A stretch of DNA of 64,000 bases, taken from contig OX485807.1 of assembly GCA_950295325.1 (NCBI GenBank), positions 20,121,666 through 20,185,665 of the forward strand, read 5' to 3'. The stretch comes from Polytrichum commune (Eukaryota > Streptophyta > Polytrichopsida > Polytrichales > Polytrichaceae). The notes beneath the pieces were generated by a model. That model was not told the origin of the DNA. It did no database searches and saw only the letters and a list, made by a program, of their open reading frames with translations. Below, one piece after another: positions 1 to 12,639 of this stretch; position 1 is the stretch's first letter, and each line of letters opens with the position of its first letter. The position numbers and the translations under genes are program-made.

Positions 1-45
1 GAAAATCATAATACCCTCTGCGAAAACCAAAGGGAGATTACACAA

Positions 46-89
46 CATTCATGGTCACGGCTCTTGGCTCGTGTGTGAAGTGGCCCTTA
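46..89. mobile_element. Tourist-like MITE end (family T1), truncated
   Basis: A stretch of about 40 bases ending GTGTGAAGTGGCCC at 86, followed by TTA (87-89), matches the reverse complement of the left end of the full element at 41,389-41,887. Only the terminal part is recognisable; bases 1-45 do not match the family interior. It is either a truncated copy or a relative with a different interior. Confidence 0.6.
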
Positions 90-429
90 CTAACTTATTA
101 TTCCCCACAGCAGGGGCTCTCGAGCCCTCCTGTCTGACAATAAGGATTGACACTGCTTGCATGGAATATATCTGGCCAAGCAAGCATCAGTATCAGCGCC
201 CCACTGTTCTTCTTCTTCTTCTCATTATAATAATAATACTGCTACTACCGCTCCTCACCAACTACCACTCGTTTGCTTTGGCCCAAAGCCACCCACTGGA
301 GCCTGGCCACCCCACCTGGGATTGGGACACTTGATCTGATGCGTCACTAAGTTAACATATTGTATTGGCAATGTGTCCTACGATACGCGGTATAAAGTGT
401 TTCGTGCCACTAGGGTAACTTCTCTAATG

Positions 430-1050
430 ACACTTCTCGTGCATAGGTGTCTCGGGTGAGCTTTGGGCGTGATTGGTTGGGATCCCTCGCGTTTTCCAAG
501 TTCAACCGGTCAAGTGTTGACATCTGTCGGTTGTTCTTTTATTAAGTTGGGGTATATTCTCTAGATTCGTCGTCTAAAAGTGGTGGACAACCCTCTTGGA
601 GTCTTGAGGCATGAGCACATGACAACGGCCCGCCTCAGCCTCTTCCTGGCGGACTGTCAGGTGGCCCCTTGTGGTTGGCCGGCGGGGTAGGCTGATACGC
701 CAGGCGGGCACAAAGCGCCTTGTTGTGCCCGCCTCCGCCTTCCCCGCTTTCCGTTTACCCTGTCTCAATGTCGTGGGTAATCTCGGTGTCATGAAAGAGA
801 AAGGAGAGAGAGGAAATTTGAGTGCCGCAGTAAGAAATTTACAAAGAATTACATGGCGGAGGATGCCAAATCCGTGGGTTCTGGGTTGGGACGGAGGGTC
901 CGCTTCGCCACCCTCGCCGGAGGAGCTGGATGAGAATCATCCCCTCCGCTAGGCGGAACGGCTGATGATTGCTCATGTGCGCGGCACCTTGAACTTTAAC
1001 CGGTTTACTTCTCAACCTAAATTGGTTCTTATGTAACTAGCGGTCGGTAA
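430..1050 (+). repeat. Dispersed repeat R3, copy 1, split by GC-rich insert
   Basis: Bases ~430-580 and ~985-1,050 match successive parts of a ~230-bp repeat seen at 3,985-4,235, 53,510-53,745 and 57,805-58,050. Shared words include TCCAACCGGTT, GTTGACATCT and GTAACTAGCGGTC. Between the halves lies about 400 bp of GC-rich sequence (590-980) absent from the other copies. The class of R3 is not clear: I see neither terminal inverted repeats nor coding sequence. Confidence 0.6.
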
Positions 1051-1376
1051 CGGGTGTTGTCATGGATGACTGAAATTTGAATGAAATCCATGTCAATCGT
1101 GGAAACATCCAAGTTTGGTATGTTATGCATCCTAACAAATTATGTAGTGAAATATGGCTTGGATGATTGGATTCTGGATGAAAATCCCACTTGGGAAGTG
1201 ACAATGATTGGAACATTGTGGATTCATAAGCTCCAAAAAAACATTTAACAAGGAATGGCAAATAATGATAGGGTTTACGTTTAGTGTTGGTGACACTACA
1301 CGGGAAGTTAACAATTAGCAGTTGAGCAAGAGGAATAGAAGTGGTGGCACTAAGTGCTATATTTTATTGTAGTTCC
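1040..1376 (+). repeat. Dispersed TTTAGTGT-family element
   Basis: It shares the internal words GTCATGGATGA, TTATGCATCCTAAC and TGGATGAAAA with the elements at 14.1-14.5 kb and 42.7-44.2 kb. It ends in the family tail, a cacggg/acaattag segment followed by GGTG(G/A)CACTAA. The tail here is diverged. Confidence 0.55.
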
Positions 1377-1379
1377 CCT

Positions 1380-3980
1380 CTACCACCAACAATGTGGAAG
1401 TGTGGTTACTATGTCATAAATATATCTATATTGTCAAATACACATTTGTCACGTGGATGGTCACATTTTCGTGATGGCGTTTGTTCATCCATCATTTTTG
1501 GGCACCCTCGCATGATGCTCTTCATCATTGCCAAGCTTGCAAGGAGCACAAGATGAGATTCCAATTTCTAGTGCATTGTATAGTGCTCAAGCATGCATAT
1601 GTTAACACAAGGAAACATTATGGAATTTGTGATGAGCAATCAACTATGATGAGTATGCAATAGGGTATAATTTATTGTCGCATGTGTAGCAAGCATGGTG
1701 CTAGTATTCTTCAAAATTGCAAAGTGTCACAATTCCATCCATACCACGTTTAAGTATCATGTTTTCATCCCACCTTATTATCTTTGGTATCAAAACTCAT
1801 TTGTTAACTTCATTCACATCCACCAAGCCCTATCCACAAAAATCAATGTAAATGAAGCAAATGTAATTGCCCACCAACACTAAAACCTAACGTACTTACC
1901 AAGTGTGTTTTTGTGTCAAGTTTTGGTTCCTCTCAAATAGAAAATATAGTCTAGGCCTAACTTGCTTCGTTCTAGTGACCCTTTAACTATCACATGGCAG
2001 TGTATTTTAATGAACTTCATATTCTTAGTAATAGTACCGCCTTTGATGTTGAGAACATGTGACGCAACTATCATTGACATTTGTTATGATCATCCACTTG
2101 TATGTGGAAGACAACTCCTCATTGCAACAAAGAATCAGAAAATTAATCCTCGCTAAGATGTGGAAAGAAAAGACTCTTCATTGCAACGAAGACTAAGAAC
2201 AGGCAAAGACATGTGTCTTGTGCCTTACCTCTACAACACCTGTTAGTTTGGCCCGAGCGCGTGGCATCCGTGCACAAGTGGAAGGTAAGTAGGTGGGTGA
2301 GATGTGATTGGTAGGTAGGTAGGCAAGTTGATACCTTAATAAGTACCACATGCGTCTCAAACCAAAAGACAAACTTCGTCGGTGGAATAATAGATGTGCA
2401 ACCAACTTGATATACCATATATGTAAGTTTTTTATGCTTGTCATTAAACAAATTTGACGCATTCTTGGTCTAATGAATCTTCATGCTACTAATCTAACAT
2501 TTGTCGATGTCATCCACCCCAACAATATATCTTTCAACTGTCAATAGATTGCTCAACACCCCACCATCACAACATTGCACAACTGCTTGGTTGCGCTCCG
2601 CGGGATGAGGGTATCACAGTAGCATACTTCTCTTTTAATTCCGGGGGGTTCCCCATTTGTGGAGAGCACTCAAGTTGTGTACTATGAACTCTTCAACATA
2701 CATCTGTGAATTATCCGAGTGTTTTAATTGCAACCTCTTTCTATGAAAAGAGACCATCATATCCGGAAAGTCAATACCTTTCAAATAAAAATGTAACATT
2801 TTCAATGTTTCAATTGTCTTAGATAAGATTAGTTATGGTTCATCTCCAAGCATGCTATTCAACCCAACAAAAAAAACAAGAAGATTGGATGTCCAAGTGT
2901 AGGCAAAGACAATATATGCGCATGCATCGAAATAAACTCAAAAGTCTTCTCACATTCAAATCTGTAGATGTATTTAACGACCTCTCTTGTTAAGTATGTG
3001 AGAAAGGGGCTACTAATTCATAAGATTCTTAAATCTAAAAGTGTGTATACCTGGAATATTTCAAATTAAACATAATTGTCTAACAGTCAAAATTAGAGAT
3101 TAATTCTGAACTATTTATGGTTTCTCCGAGATTTAATCTTCATTGTCTCTACCAACAACATACCCCATGGAGTGTGGGTTTTCCTTACCAAACTAACAGT
3201 CGAGCAAATATTATGCAATTTCTAAGCATACAAGAAGAACATTTATCATGTGTCAAACACATTCTTCTTGTTCTCTAGAAAAAAATTAAAGTCTTCAAGG
3301 TTACAAGGTGAAACCAACTTGCTAATGCATTTGATAAGCCTAAACATAACTCTTCACACCAACATTTGCAAATGGAAATTTATTTATTTTGCACTCTTTG
3401 TTGTATCTATAGTGGGTGATCTTACATAAGTAGGGGCCGGTTATGATTGTTGTGAAGAAGCACACCGGTCAGAAAAAAGAAGGGGAATGGAGCAATACGA
3501 TTGACTACAAAATGGGCTCTTCGCTAGCCGGGGTTTACACAACGGCCAAGACTTCTGTGCTAGAGGACTTCAACCACGTATGAAAAAATGACATGGTTGC
3601 CATTGCAACATATGTTGCTAGGGGAGTTTTCCAAAGGTCAAGTTTGTTGGGCAACCTCAAACCCTCAAACATGAAACTTAACCTTTAAAGAACTCCAACT
3701 TGAAAATTTTTTTTTTTTAAATTAAAATTTTTTTGTTTCTTTTTCATCTTGTCCACCATACCAGCTATTGCATGAAATAGCCTTGTCTTGGGCGGATATT
3801 CTTGACCTCTTCTTTTCACTTCTTCACTATAGTCTAAACCAATCCTAAGGATATTGACAATCCTTACGATATTTTTGGAGGTTTCCTCCATCAGTTGTTG
3901 AGATCACCTTTGAATTAACATTGTAGTTTCCTCATGGTCCCCAAAGTGGATCAACCTAGATTAATTGTGACAATTTTATG
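1380..3980. other. Intergenic, no gene seen
   Basis: AT-rich sequence without a recognisable coding region, RNA gene or element boundary. Short open frames here are below what chance gives. Homopolymer runs lie near 3,705-3,735. Confidence 0.6.
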
Positions 3981-3984
3981 TCAT

Positions 3985-4235
3985 ATAGTCATCTCAAACC
4001 GGCCCTTATTCCGTGTCCGGGGAGATTTCTTGGGCATAGTTTGTCGGGATCCTAGTGTTCTCAAGTCCAACCGATTTCATGTTGACATCTTTCGGCTTCT
4101 CTTATTTAGCTTGAAGCATATTCCATAGATTCCTCTCAAACAATAGCTAATCACCCCAAAGTTTTGAACTTCAACCGGTTCATTTGTAACTTTGTAGCGG
4201 TCTATTGGTTGTCCCCGTTCATTGCATTTATTATT
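3985..4235 (+). repeat. Dispersed repeat R3, copy 2
   Basis: The most complete uninterrupted copy in the first half of the window. It runs from a CCGTGTCCGGGGAGATTT-like start through TCCAACCGATTTCATGTTG and ACTTCAACCGGTTCAT to CCCCGTTCATTGC. It is collinear with the copies at 53.5 and 57.8 kb. Confidence 0.65.
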
Positions 4236-4271
4236 CCCTTGTTAGTTATGCAAAGTTGTGGTGGGCGCCAC

Positions 4272-4435
4272 CATAACATTATTCAAATCCATAACACTGT
4301 TTTGTGGGACTGAAAATATTCTATGGAATATTTTGTGATATTCTCACATTCAGACTAAATATGGGAATGTCAAAGGATATTTTGTGAAATAATGTGAGTC
4401 CACAAAACAATGTTATGGATCTGAATAATGTTATG
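4272..4435. mobile_element. Small foldback MITE, 164 bp
   Basis: The ends form an inverted repeat of about 40 bp: CATAACATTATTCAAATCC at the left and its near-exact complement ending GAATAATGTTATG at the right, continuing inward through the ACTGTTTTGTGG region. There is no coding capacity. The superfamily is unclear because no target duplication stands out. Confidence 0.65.
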
Positions 4436-5164
4436 ACTCTATATGCCATGGTTTGGTATTAGGTGTTCCTTCGTGATAATAGATTTTTCCAATCTATCTA
4501 GTAATAGAAAAACAATTATAGTCACGAATCCCATGTGAAACTAGACTTTATGATAACGATGGATGGTTGTTGTCATCATCATCCTCGTTTGTTAAAGATA
4601 TTGAAGAAAATGAAATGGTAAAAAAAATGGAATATAATATACACAGTATTGTGAAGATAAAAGAACGACAATCATGCCGATTTGAATCTTATAAAGAAAC
4701 CAATAATTAAGAAATAAACTGTGTGGAGGGATTGTTAACTTGCCACTCTCAACGCAATCAATAAATACTTTAAATTGATGAATTTTCATCAAACAACTTC
4801 GTGAAACATCAACCATTCAAGTGCATGAAACCAAAGAAACATTTGATGGTAAAAAACATTTCCACGTCTTGTTTGGCATAGGTAATTGCAACCTCGATGA
4901 TTTGACGTAGTAACATGCAATCCAACTCCAGTATAAAGTGGCCTTGACTTATTGATGAGCCAAGTTCGTGTTTGTGTTTCTTCCAAGGGCTCTAGTATGC
5001 CGCACACTACTAGTGCCAACGCAATTTATTAAGTAAGGGAGATTGGGTGTGCATATTGTTTATGTAAAAGAGGGTTTAAACCCAAAGCCCCATTATTGAT
5101 CTCAAGTAAACTTTGAGGTTTAAGTTTCCCAAAATGGTCACATGTGATCATTTGGTGAAACTTG

Positions 5165-5950
5165 GTAATACCTTCCTACTTCACTTCACACTAGAGTTGA
5201 GGGAGTAAGGCATCAAGGAAGTTTGGATGGATCAAAGGCTTACCTACAATCTTATTTAACATACAAGGATAATGTTTTGTGGTCTAGTGGGATGTGTATC
5301 AAGCGCACCTCAAGAGGTAGGTCTAACACAAAACCAAGAGACCATGACACTTCAAAATCGTACAAAACCTCGGTCATTATAGCTTAATTTGTAGAAGACC
5401 CACATGAACGAGATGGTAACAAAACAACATTTGGTTAAGCGCCCCAGTCGCAAGTGTCTTTTACCCTATAAGGTATGTGGGTGTTATTCGGTTTGTTTTT
5501 CATGCTCTCCAACTTCTACTTATCAAATTTACACAATGAAACTTGTGTTGTGATGAAGCACAAGCAAAACTCGGGACCTTCCATGATCTGCTCAAGGTTA
5601 TCAGAAAGACATTTTTGTTGATTTCTTAATTGAACACATAAATCCTTTGAGTTGTGTTCACTATTGAGTGTGGTGTAATTAGCAAAATTTGTAGACGTAG
5701 TCCAATCTCTTTTAAGCGAACGTCTTTATGATGCTTGTCCTTTGATCCTCACCTAACCACACACCAATCAAACATAAGCAATTTGCATAAGAAAAGTAAC
5801 CAAATTACACCTACAAACCTTATACTTGAAGGCCCATGCCCACACACAAAACTTCAATTCAAGTCTCCATGGTACGACGTATGGAGGAGTTCAAGGGCGC
5901 TTGATAGTTTTAATCTTAGTCACAGCTCATGGCCATAGTGTAAAGTGGAG
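5165..5950 (+). mobile_element. Diverged T1-family MITE, plus orientation
   Basis: The stretch 5,307-5,520 carries the T1 interior signature (GTAGGTCTAACACAAAACCA, then CATTTGGTTAAGCGCCCCAG), also seen at 14.75-14.88 kb. Possible eroded ends are CACTTCACAC near 5,170 and GTGTAAAGTGG near 5,940. It is adjacent to an inverted relative at 5,960-6,768. Confidence 0.5.
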
Positions 5951-5959
5951 AGAGAGAGA

Positions 5960-6768
5960 GAGGCAATCATCGTATGCAAATGTACCTCTCATTCATCCGA
6001 CATAAAAGCCACGAAGTAGTATACAACTTGAGGCTACTTTGTTCAGTTGATTTGATACCAAAATAAGCTTTAAAGACCCCTAACAATTCCACCCAAAGTC
6101 ATATGAGATGAATCGGCAACAACCCTAAGGTAGATGGATCTTAAGTGGCTCGTTTCCTCAATCGGGTCCTTGTACTTAATTGGTACGTGGTTTGGCGAGG
6201 ATCAAAGAGCAAACATCATTAAAGACACATGTTTAAAAAAGATCGGACGACGTCTTCAACTATTAATAACTACTCCACACTCAACAGTCAACACAATCAG
6301 GACAACATGTGTATCTAGTTAAGAAATCAACAAACGAGCACTTCTAATAACCATAACTAAATAAAGGGAGCTCCATATTTCAATCCAATTCTTGCAGATC
6401 TTTAATCTTCAACGAGTTGACGCAACACGGAATATTATTTCTTGAGAGTGTGTACATCTAATCGGTAGAAGTTAAAGAACATCTTAAACAAACCAAATAA
6501 CACCCACATATCTTACAAGGTAAAACACACGTGCGACTGGGGCGCTCAACCAAATGTCGTTTTGTTACCATCTCATTCACGTAGCTCTTCTACAAAACAA
6601 GCTATAACGAATGAGATTTTGTACGATTTTGAAGTGTCACGGTCTCTCTTGGTTTTGTTTTGTTGTGTGTTAGACCCACCTCTTCAAGTTCCGTCTTCGG
6701 ACGGACACGAGAGGGACGCGCGTAGACTACGATACAATTCCCTCTCTTCATGGTGTAAAGTGGCTCCC
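5960..6768 (-). mobile_element. Diverged T1-related MITE, minus orientation
   Basis: Bases 6,467-6,691 are the reverse complement of 5,307-5,520 at roughly 85% identity. The right end GTGTAAAGTGGCTCCC resembles the T1 terminus. The left ~170 bp (from ~5,963, word ACCTCTCATTCATCC) matches the foldback element at 20.7 kb, so this is probably a composite or nested insertion. Confidence 0.5.
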
Positions 6769-6788
6769 TTCATTCTCGTTATGCATAC

Positions 6789-6845
6789 CTTAACTTTACT
6801 TTACTTTACTTTACTTCACTTTACTTCACTCCACTCCACTCCACT
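6789..6845 (+). repeat. Pentanucleotide microsatellite
   Basis: Tandem TTTAC units grading into CTTCA and TCCAC units, about eleven in total. No function is implied. Confidence 0.85.
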
Positions 6846-6859
6846 CTATCCACACGACT

Positions 6860-7840
6860 TTTGCACACCCACTAAAAGGTTGCCAAAAAGACAAGCCGTG
6901 CGACCTCCTCCTCCTCCTCCTCGTACTTCTTCTTCGTATTACGAATGATTATTATTACAACAAAAGAAGTGCAAAGGAGACGCGTGTCTTTTGTGTGTGT
7001 GTGTTGGGGGTTGAGGGGGGGGGGGGGTGGGCCCCGCCGGTGGTGCCCTTTAGTGGCCTACTTTACTTGAACGGGCTATGCCAATCCGGTTCAATCAGTA
7101 GCTAGAATGGGTGGCCATGCCCTTTTAACTTTCTCTCGCTCCTTTTCCTCTTCCTCTTTCCTTCCTTTAAACGCGAGGAGTGTTGGTAGTTTAATGGGGT
7201 CGAGGAGCATATAAGAAGTTATAATCCACACATGCCAATGATGAGTGGGGCTTGTGAGGAGCGAATATTATAGTATAGTAGTTTAATAAGGCCGCAATCT
7301 TGAGCAGGGATTTTGCTGTGTCGGCCTGGATGTGGAATGGGCAGGCTTTTAATTCATTTCCATCATTGACGAGGCCATTACTTACTTTTGTATACGCATC
7401 TTGGCAGTGGTTTTGGCTTGCATGCCTTGGAATCCATGGTGTAAGTTAAGCTCCGTAGTAATAAGTTGCATGCTAGGGTATCAATTCTCCCTTCCAAGTT
7501 TCTAAGTTCTCACCCATAACCCCTCGATGGCTCTTCGATGGTTTTTGTTTGTTAGGGTTAAAGGAAAAAGGAATCAATTTGTGTGTCTAGGAATTTATGT
7601 TTTGGGAGTGGCTTGGGATGTTCGAGCACAACATTGTCGTTCCCTCCCACCTTGCAATATCGAATGAGATTAGGGCATGTGGCTGGTCAATCACCTAAAC
7701 TACTCCTAAACATGATGTTTAGTGCCATGTACTATTTTTCATTTACATATTGTTATGTTTCTATACCATTGATGTATTTAGTATTACTAAATAACGTTGT
7801 TATGCTTTTATAGTGTCCAAGCTACAAATTTAGCATTTGT
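6860..7840. other. Intergenic, no gene seen
   Basis: Contains a run of about 12 G near 7,016-7,028 and a short CTC run near 6,905. No convincing coding or RNA gene. Confidence 0.55.
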
Positions 7841-7849
7841 TGGTAAAAT

Positions 7850-7935
7850 ATAACATATATGGTAAATAGATATAGCATTGCGTAATGCTAAATAGTAAGT
7901 GACACTAACTATTGTATTTAGTGTAGTAAACTATG
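7850..7935 (+). repeat. TTTAGTGT-family fragment
   Basis: Contains the tail GTGACACTAA...ATTTAGTGTAGT of the dispersed family. Only this tail is recognisable. Confidence 0.45.
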
Positions 7936-8908
7936 AAACTGATTAATTACTCACTTCACTAGGTAGATGTAATCCGAACAATCTCAACTTTTGTGTGAAG
8001 GCTCACTAATATAGCTTAGGAATATCCATCGTTGGATGTTTGGAAAAATCCATTTATTCATTGCCCATCCGCTATCTTCAAGTCCTAAGTCCCGAGTCAC
8101 TTAAACTCAATCCATGCCATCTGAACCGTCGAGAGCACGGGAGTTGGGGCTTACCACTTCACACATGGTCCCAAGTCCTACGTCCCAAGCATGATATGGA
8201 CGCCTACATGGTAACACTTTCTGGAGGCTGAGGACTTGTGTGTTGAGAGTGGGGTCAAGCAGAAAGCTAGACTCAACTCTCCACGGAAGTCCCGCAAAAT
8301 ATTTGTGCATAAAATAATCAAGATCCATCCTTGAAGACAATTAACCATATTTGTATGTTATCTTGAAGCTCAATAGTTGGGACTTTGCCTCCATGTAGGG
8401 ACTTGCCAACATGAGTGGGACTTGGGTCTTTGGGGTCAAAACACTAGTCCAAATTTAGCCTATGGTTAAGAATTTTGTGCGGAGAGTCAAGCAATTTAGC
8501 ATGACGTGAATAACAAGATAATGTAGTTTGCAAAACTCATGATTTATCTAACCATCCACATGTTAGAGCTTACATGAAAATATAAGAGCACAAGACTCAT
8601 CTAGGGGGACCGTTGTGCAAAACAACTAGAGATCGTGATACATGCGACTTTGAATATAGACTCCTATTCATTACTGGAAGATAAATTTTCTTTATGTAAG
8701 TCTAATATCTGCGAAACATTTTTATCTAAAATAACAAGACATGTGATGTACCTTTAGAAGCGTACTTGGAAAAGCTTCCAATAATATACTACGAACATGG
8801 TTTGATGGAGAAATGGACCCACTATTGTTAATGAGTTTTCTCAAGCCTTTTGAGATGGAGATTTATACTCCCTTTAGAACAAGTTCAACATGAGTGCTCT
8901 CAACCAAC

Positions 8909-8990
8909 TAAGGGACACTTCACACACAAGCCAAGAGCTGTGACCATGAAATTGTGAGAGCCCAAAAGAAAGTGTCCAAAGGATTCATAT
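8909..8990 (+). mobile_element. T1 Tourist-like MITE, left end only
   Basis: After TAA at 8,909-8,911 the sequence GGGACACTTCACAC begins. It stays collinear with the left end of the 41.4-kb copy for about 75 bp, through GTGACCATGAAATTGTGAGA and GCCCAAAAGAAAGTGT, then diverges. No matching right end was found within 1 kb, so the copy looks truncated. Confidence 0.65.
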
Positions 8991-8994
8991 ATAT

Positions 8995-9840
8995 ACACTT
9001 CCTCATAATTGGTAATAGGCCGTGTGAAGACCAATCTCATAGACCAAGTAAATTTTTAACTTGTAACGTTTAAGTTTTAACACATGTCAAAGGGGTCTTA
9101 TAAACTTATGTGTATGCCATAGAACGTATAGATTATCGATGCCATGAGGGATTACCTTCCCACATGAGATGCTTCAAGCATGCCCACATAAACTTGGCTT
9201 GCTTGCTTGCTAAGTGGAGGCCTTTATTTCGGGGCACTCCATGCGGAGGGGATCTTCACCTAGTGCGATCGATATGGTCATTAGTGGCTCATTTGTGCAA
9301 GTGGAGTGAATGATTGCGAGGTGGCCAAACCATTTGTGAATGAGAACACATGATTGCCTAGTGTGTGTGAGCATGATTTTTCAACCACTCAAGTCAACTT
9401 GATTTGTTAAATAGATTTGTTAAATGGAGTCCCAATTCAACTCCGTCCCATCACATGCGATAACTTTGCTATATGATGTCCATACATAAGTTTGGCCGAT
9501 AGAATGATGTGGAAATTGTCTCATCCCGTTAGTAATTGCGAATCGCAAAGATGTAATCGTTTCAAAATCTTAATCAATGTTGAGATGCAAAACTTGTAAA
9601 AAGTGATTTTTTTTTTCTTCTTTTCTTCTTTTCTTTAAGTGGTCATCACATAGACCCTCCCAATTTTGTTGATTGTTGAACCCAGAGAACGATGCCTATG
9701 TTTTGAGAATGTAATCCGATCTCATTGTAACACATTTTTTTTAAGCTTTCATTCTTAACTCGTGCTTGCCTAGCCCTGCCATAACTTATACTACTCAAAG
9801 AGGCACCCGATTACGAAAAATCAACCACATAAGGGTCACA
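8995..9840. other. Intergenic, no gene seen
   Basis: Nothing recognisable apart from short TTC/TTTC tracts near 9,608-9,635. Confidence 0.5.
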
Positions 9841-9845
9841 AAAAG

Positions 9846-10130
9846 TTACTCCCTCTGTCTCAAGATGATTGTCCATGCTCCTAACTTTGGTGAGATTCAG
9901 ATTCGTTGACCATTGACCGAGTAGTTGTAAGTATGACTCTTAAAATAAAAAAAACAACGACTACTCCGAAATGCCCCTGGAAGTTGTGTGTCGAAAGACT
10001 TCTTGATGATGAAAGTTTGACAGGAGAATATTTGACTTTGAGCCTCAAATTTCTAGCCAGGCAAGATAAACTGGACAATCATTTTGGGACAAACAATTCC
10101 AGGATGGTAGGACAATCATTTTGGACTATA
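9846..10130. mobile_element. Stowaway-like MITE, possible
   Basis: The left end reads TACTCCCTCTGTCTCAAGA followed by TGATTGTCC. Near the right end, GGACAATCATTTTGGGACA occurs inverted, and a second GGACAATCATTTTGG follows. CTCCCTCYGTC-type ends with a TA target are characteristic of Tc1/Mariner Stowaway elements in plants. The right terminus itself is degraded, so boundaries are uncertain. Confidence 0.5.
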
Positions 10131-10134
10131 AGTT

Positions 10135-10230
10135 AATATTACTTTAACTACACGGGCAATTTACAATTAGTATCTTGCGAGACAAAGAGAATTGGTGACA
10201 CTAAATATAACATTTAGTGTAGTAAAGCAA
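10135..10230 (+). repeat. TTTAGTGT-family fragment
   Basis: Carries the family tail: CACGGGCAATTTACAATTAG, then GAATTGGTGACACTAAATA and ATTTAGTGTAGT. Confidence 0.55.
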
Positions 10231-10252
10231 TGTAAACCAAGAGGTGGTAGTA

Positions 10253-10440
10253 AGGTAGAGAGTGCTTAAACCAACACTTAAAGCTATTGCACATACATAT
10301 GGTTATGTGGTTCATATAAATAATTAATAAAATCATATTAGTCTTTGGGCTAAACATAGGTATAAAGAGAAGAAGAAAAACTTAGCCTCAATTTGATACT
10401 CGATGAAAATTCAAAGTCAAAACCATTACACTAAACATGA
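10253..10440 (+). repeat. Copy of the R4 element left part
   Basis: Collinear for about 180 bp with the left part of the element at 46,345-47,065. Shared words include GTGCTTAAACCAACACTT, GCTATTGCACATACATATGG, CTAAACATAGGTA and TTCAAAGTCAAAACCA. I could not place a right end. Confidence 0.7.
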
Positions 10441-10444
10441 TATT

Positions 10445-11890
10445 GGATTACATGCTCAAAACTTATCCACCATTTTGGGTTCAATAGTAAACACAATGGG
10501 GAGGGTCTACGCGACTACTCGAAAAGAAAGAGAAAATTCGCCTAGACCTCATATAAATGACTTTTGCAAGTCAACTCCAACTCACTAAAACTTGGAACAA
10601 TAATCGTAGTGATTCACAATGGGTTTGCAATTGCTAACCAAATGAAACAAATCCCAATCCAATCCACTAGCAAAAGCATGCAGGTGGAGTTGAAAGAGCC
10701 CATAATAGGGTCACATGTATTAGTGTGTAATTTTGTGAAAGATATCTTAGAGATGGTGAAGGTTGGAAATTAAACCCCCTCTTATGCCCTGATCACACCA
10801 AAATATCCGTCCGGTTCGAGCCATGAAATTGATGGGGATTATGTTGAAAAATAAATCATGGCCCATCACTTTTCACATTATTATAGCCGGAGATGTTGAT
10901 GGATGGTGTTTGAACTGGCTAGTGTGATTAGCCCCTTACTCAACAAATATGTTTAAATCTTGGTTCCTCAAATCATTTTGTTGTGGACCATCTAATTTAA
11001 AATAAACGACCTTACCTTCAACAAGATTAGACAGGATGTCAAGAAGGTTATGCAAAGTATTTGCCAATGTCTCAAGTTGATAATGCTAGAATTGTGTGGG
11101 AGAAAATTGCAAAGGATGCAGACAAGGCTTCCATCTACATAAATGTTTTAAAAAATTTTCTAGGGGGTGCATTCTTCATTAGAATTTTGAAATATGTTCA
11201 TGGGTGATTATGAAATAAAACCCCATGTAGAAGGAATATTCACAGAGATGAAAAAAAATACAATTACTAATGGATTTTTTAATTATAAATTCATATTCAC
11301 ACCAAGGTTCTTAGTTTAATATGATAAATGGCCCAACTAATACACAAAATATAAATATATGAAACAATGGGTCTTTACTATTTAGACAATCCACTTCACT
11401 TTGCAATGCGAAAGGCATTGAAATCTTTGTCACCCATGGGATGTAACTCATAATAGAATCATCCTACTACATATGTCATTGAAGCTAGGGCAATGCATCG
11501 GATGAAACTACCAAGTCTATTGCCAAATTTTTGTCTAAATTGTAGGACCTTTGTTTTTGTACAATTGCCTCCACTTAAAAATCTCATTAGCCTTTTTATG
11601 TGCACACACTAGACAAAAAAACGTTCCCTTTGGGTATATTATGTATGCTACTGTCTCAAATAATTCTCTTTTTACACTCACATTCATATGTACACGGTAT
11701 GACAACGAGTGCACCCTAGGGGATAAAATGGACATGTTGGAAGGGCCACCAACCTTCTCTATCATAGAAACCTTTAGTTTGGCATCCATTTTCTCACATG
11801 CTCACCTTGGTCACTTCTAGTTTAGGTGACCTTGTGTAAAACGAAGTGGGACTGCTGCTCATTTCTCAACCAATGAGAGATTTTAGCAAA
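10445..11890. other. Intergenic, no gene seen
   Basis: AT-rich. Short overlapping frames on both strands near 11,540-11,820 lack any recognisable motif and are taken as chance. Confidence 0.5.
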
Positions 11891-11904
11891 CAGTGGTCGT
11901 GGTC

Positions 11905-12445
11905 ACTACACTATAATATTGTATTTAGTGTCACTTATTATTTGGAATTACACAATGTTTTATCTTAATATTGTTAATGTAAATTTCTACCAAGTAGAGA
12001 TGTTAATGTTCTACTTTGTCCAAACAACCAATTCGACCTTTGTTGGCAAATAAATGAAATGTACAACCAATAGTTGTAGTGTTGTTTAATTCTAATTAGT
12101 ATGTGACACTAAATACAATAATTAGTGTAGTCACTACACTAAATAAGATATTTAGTGTTGATTATATTTAATGTTGCTACCACCCTACCTTGCTCAACAC
12201 TAATTTTCATTTTTTGACAATTAGTGTTAGAAAATATATTGGATTTCTCTTTTTATCAATTTTTTTTTCATATCCTTACTAACACTAAATTCAAACATGT
12301 AGCTTCCACATATTACCATAGTGGATATTTAGTGTTTGAGTTTACATTTAATGTTACTTACTTTCATAGGGTTATCGATATTTAGTGCATGCGTTTGTAT
12401 TTAGTGTATCAAATACTAAATATCCTATTTACTGTAGTGTAAACG
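11905..12445. repeat. Cluster of TTTAGTGT-family palindromes
   Basis: The motif ACACTAAATA / TATTTAGTGT recurs in both orientations roughly every 50-100 bp, at ~11,915, ~12,110, ~12,135-12,170 and ~12,310-12,430. This suggests several nested or rearranged copies of the family. Confidence 0.5.
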
Positions 12446-12639
12446 GGCCCTCAATAAAGAAAGAAAAATAAAGGTGAATAGAGATGGATACAAGGATTGT
12501 GCAGATCTGCCGTTGGGTCTAATTACTAGTACACGAACAATTTCACAAAAAACGGAGGTTCAACTAGAAATAAAAAAGAGAATGCTTGTCACAACAACGG
12601 TAATTATAAGTAGCAAATTGATCCAAGGTATGTGGGCCT

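Noticed and set aside
10800-10830. GGTTCGAG motif as a possible tRNA T-arm
   Set aside because: No acceptor stem or anticodon arm can be folded around it. Similar motifs at 16,165 and 47,470 also fail. No tRNA gene was found in the window.
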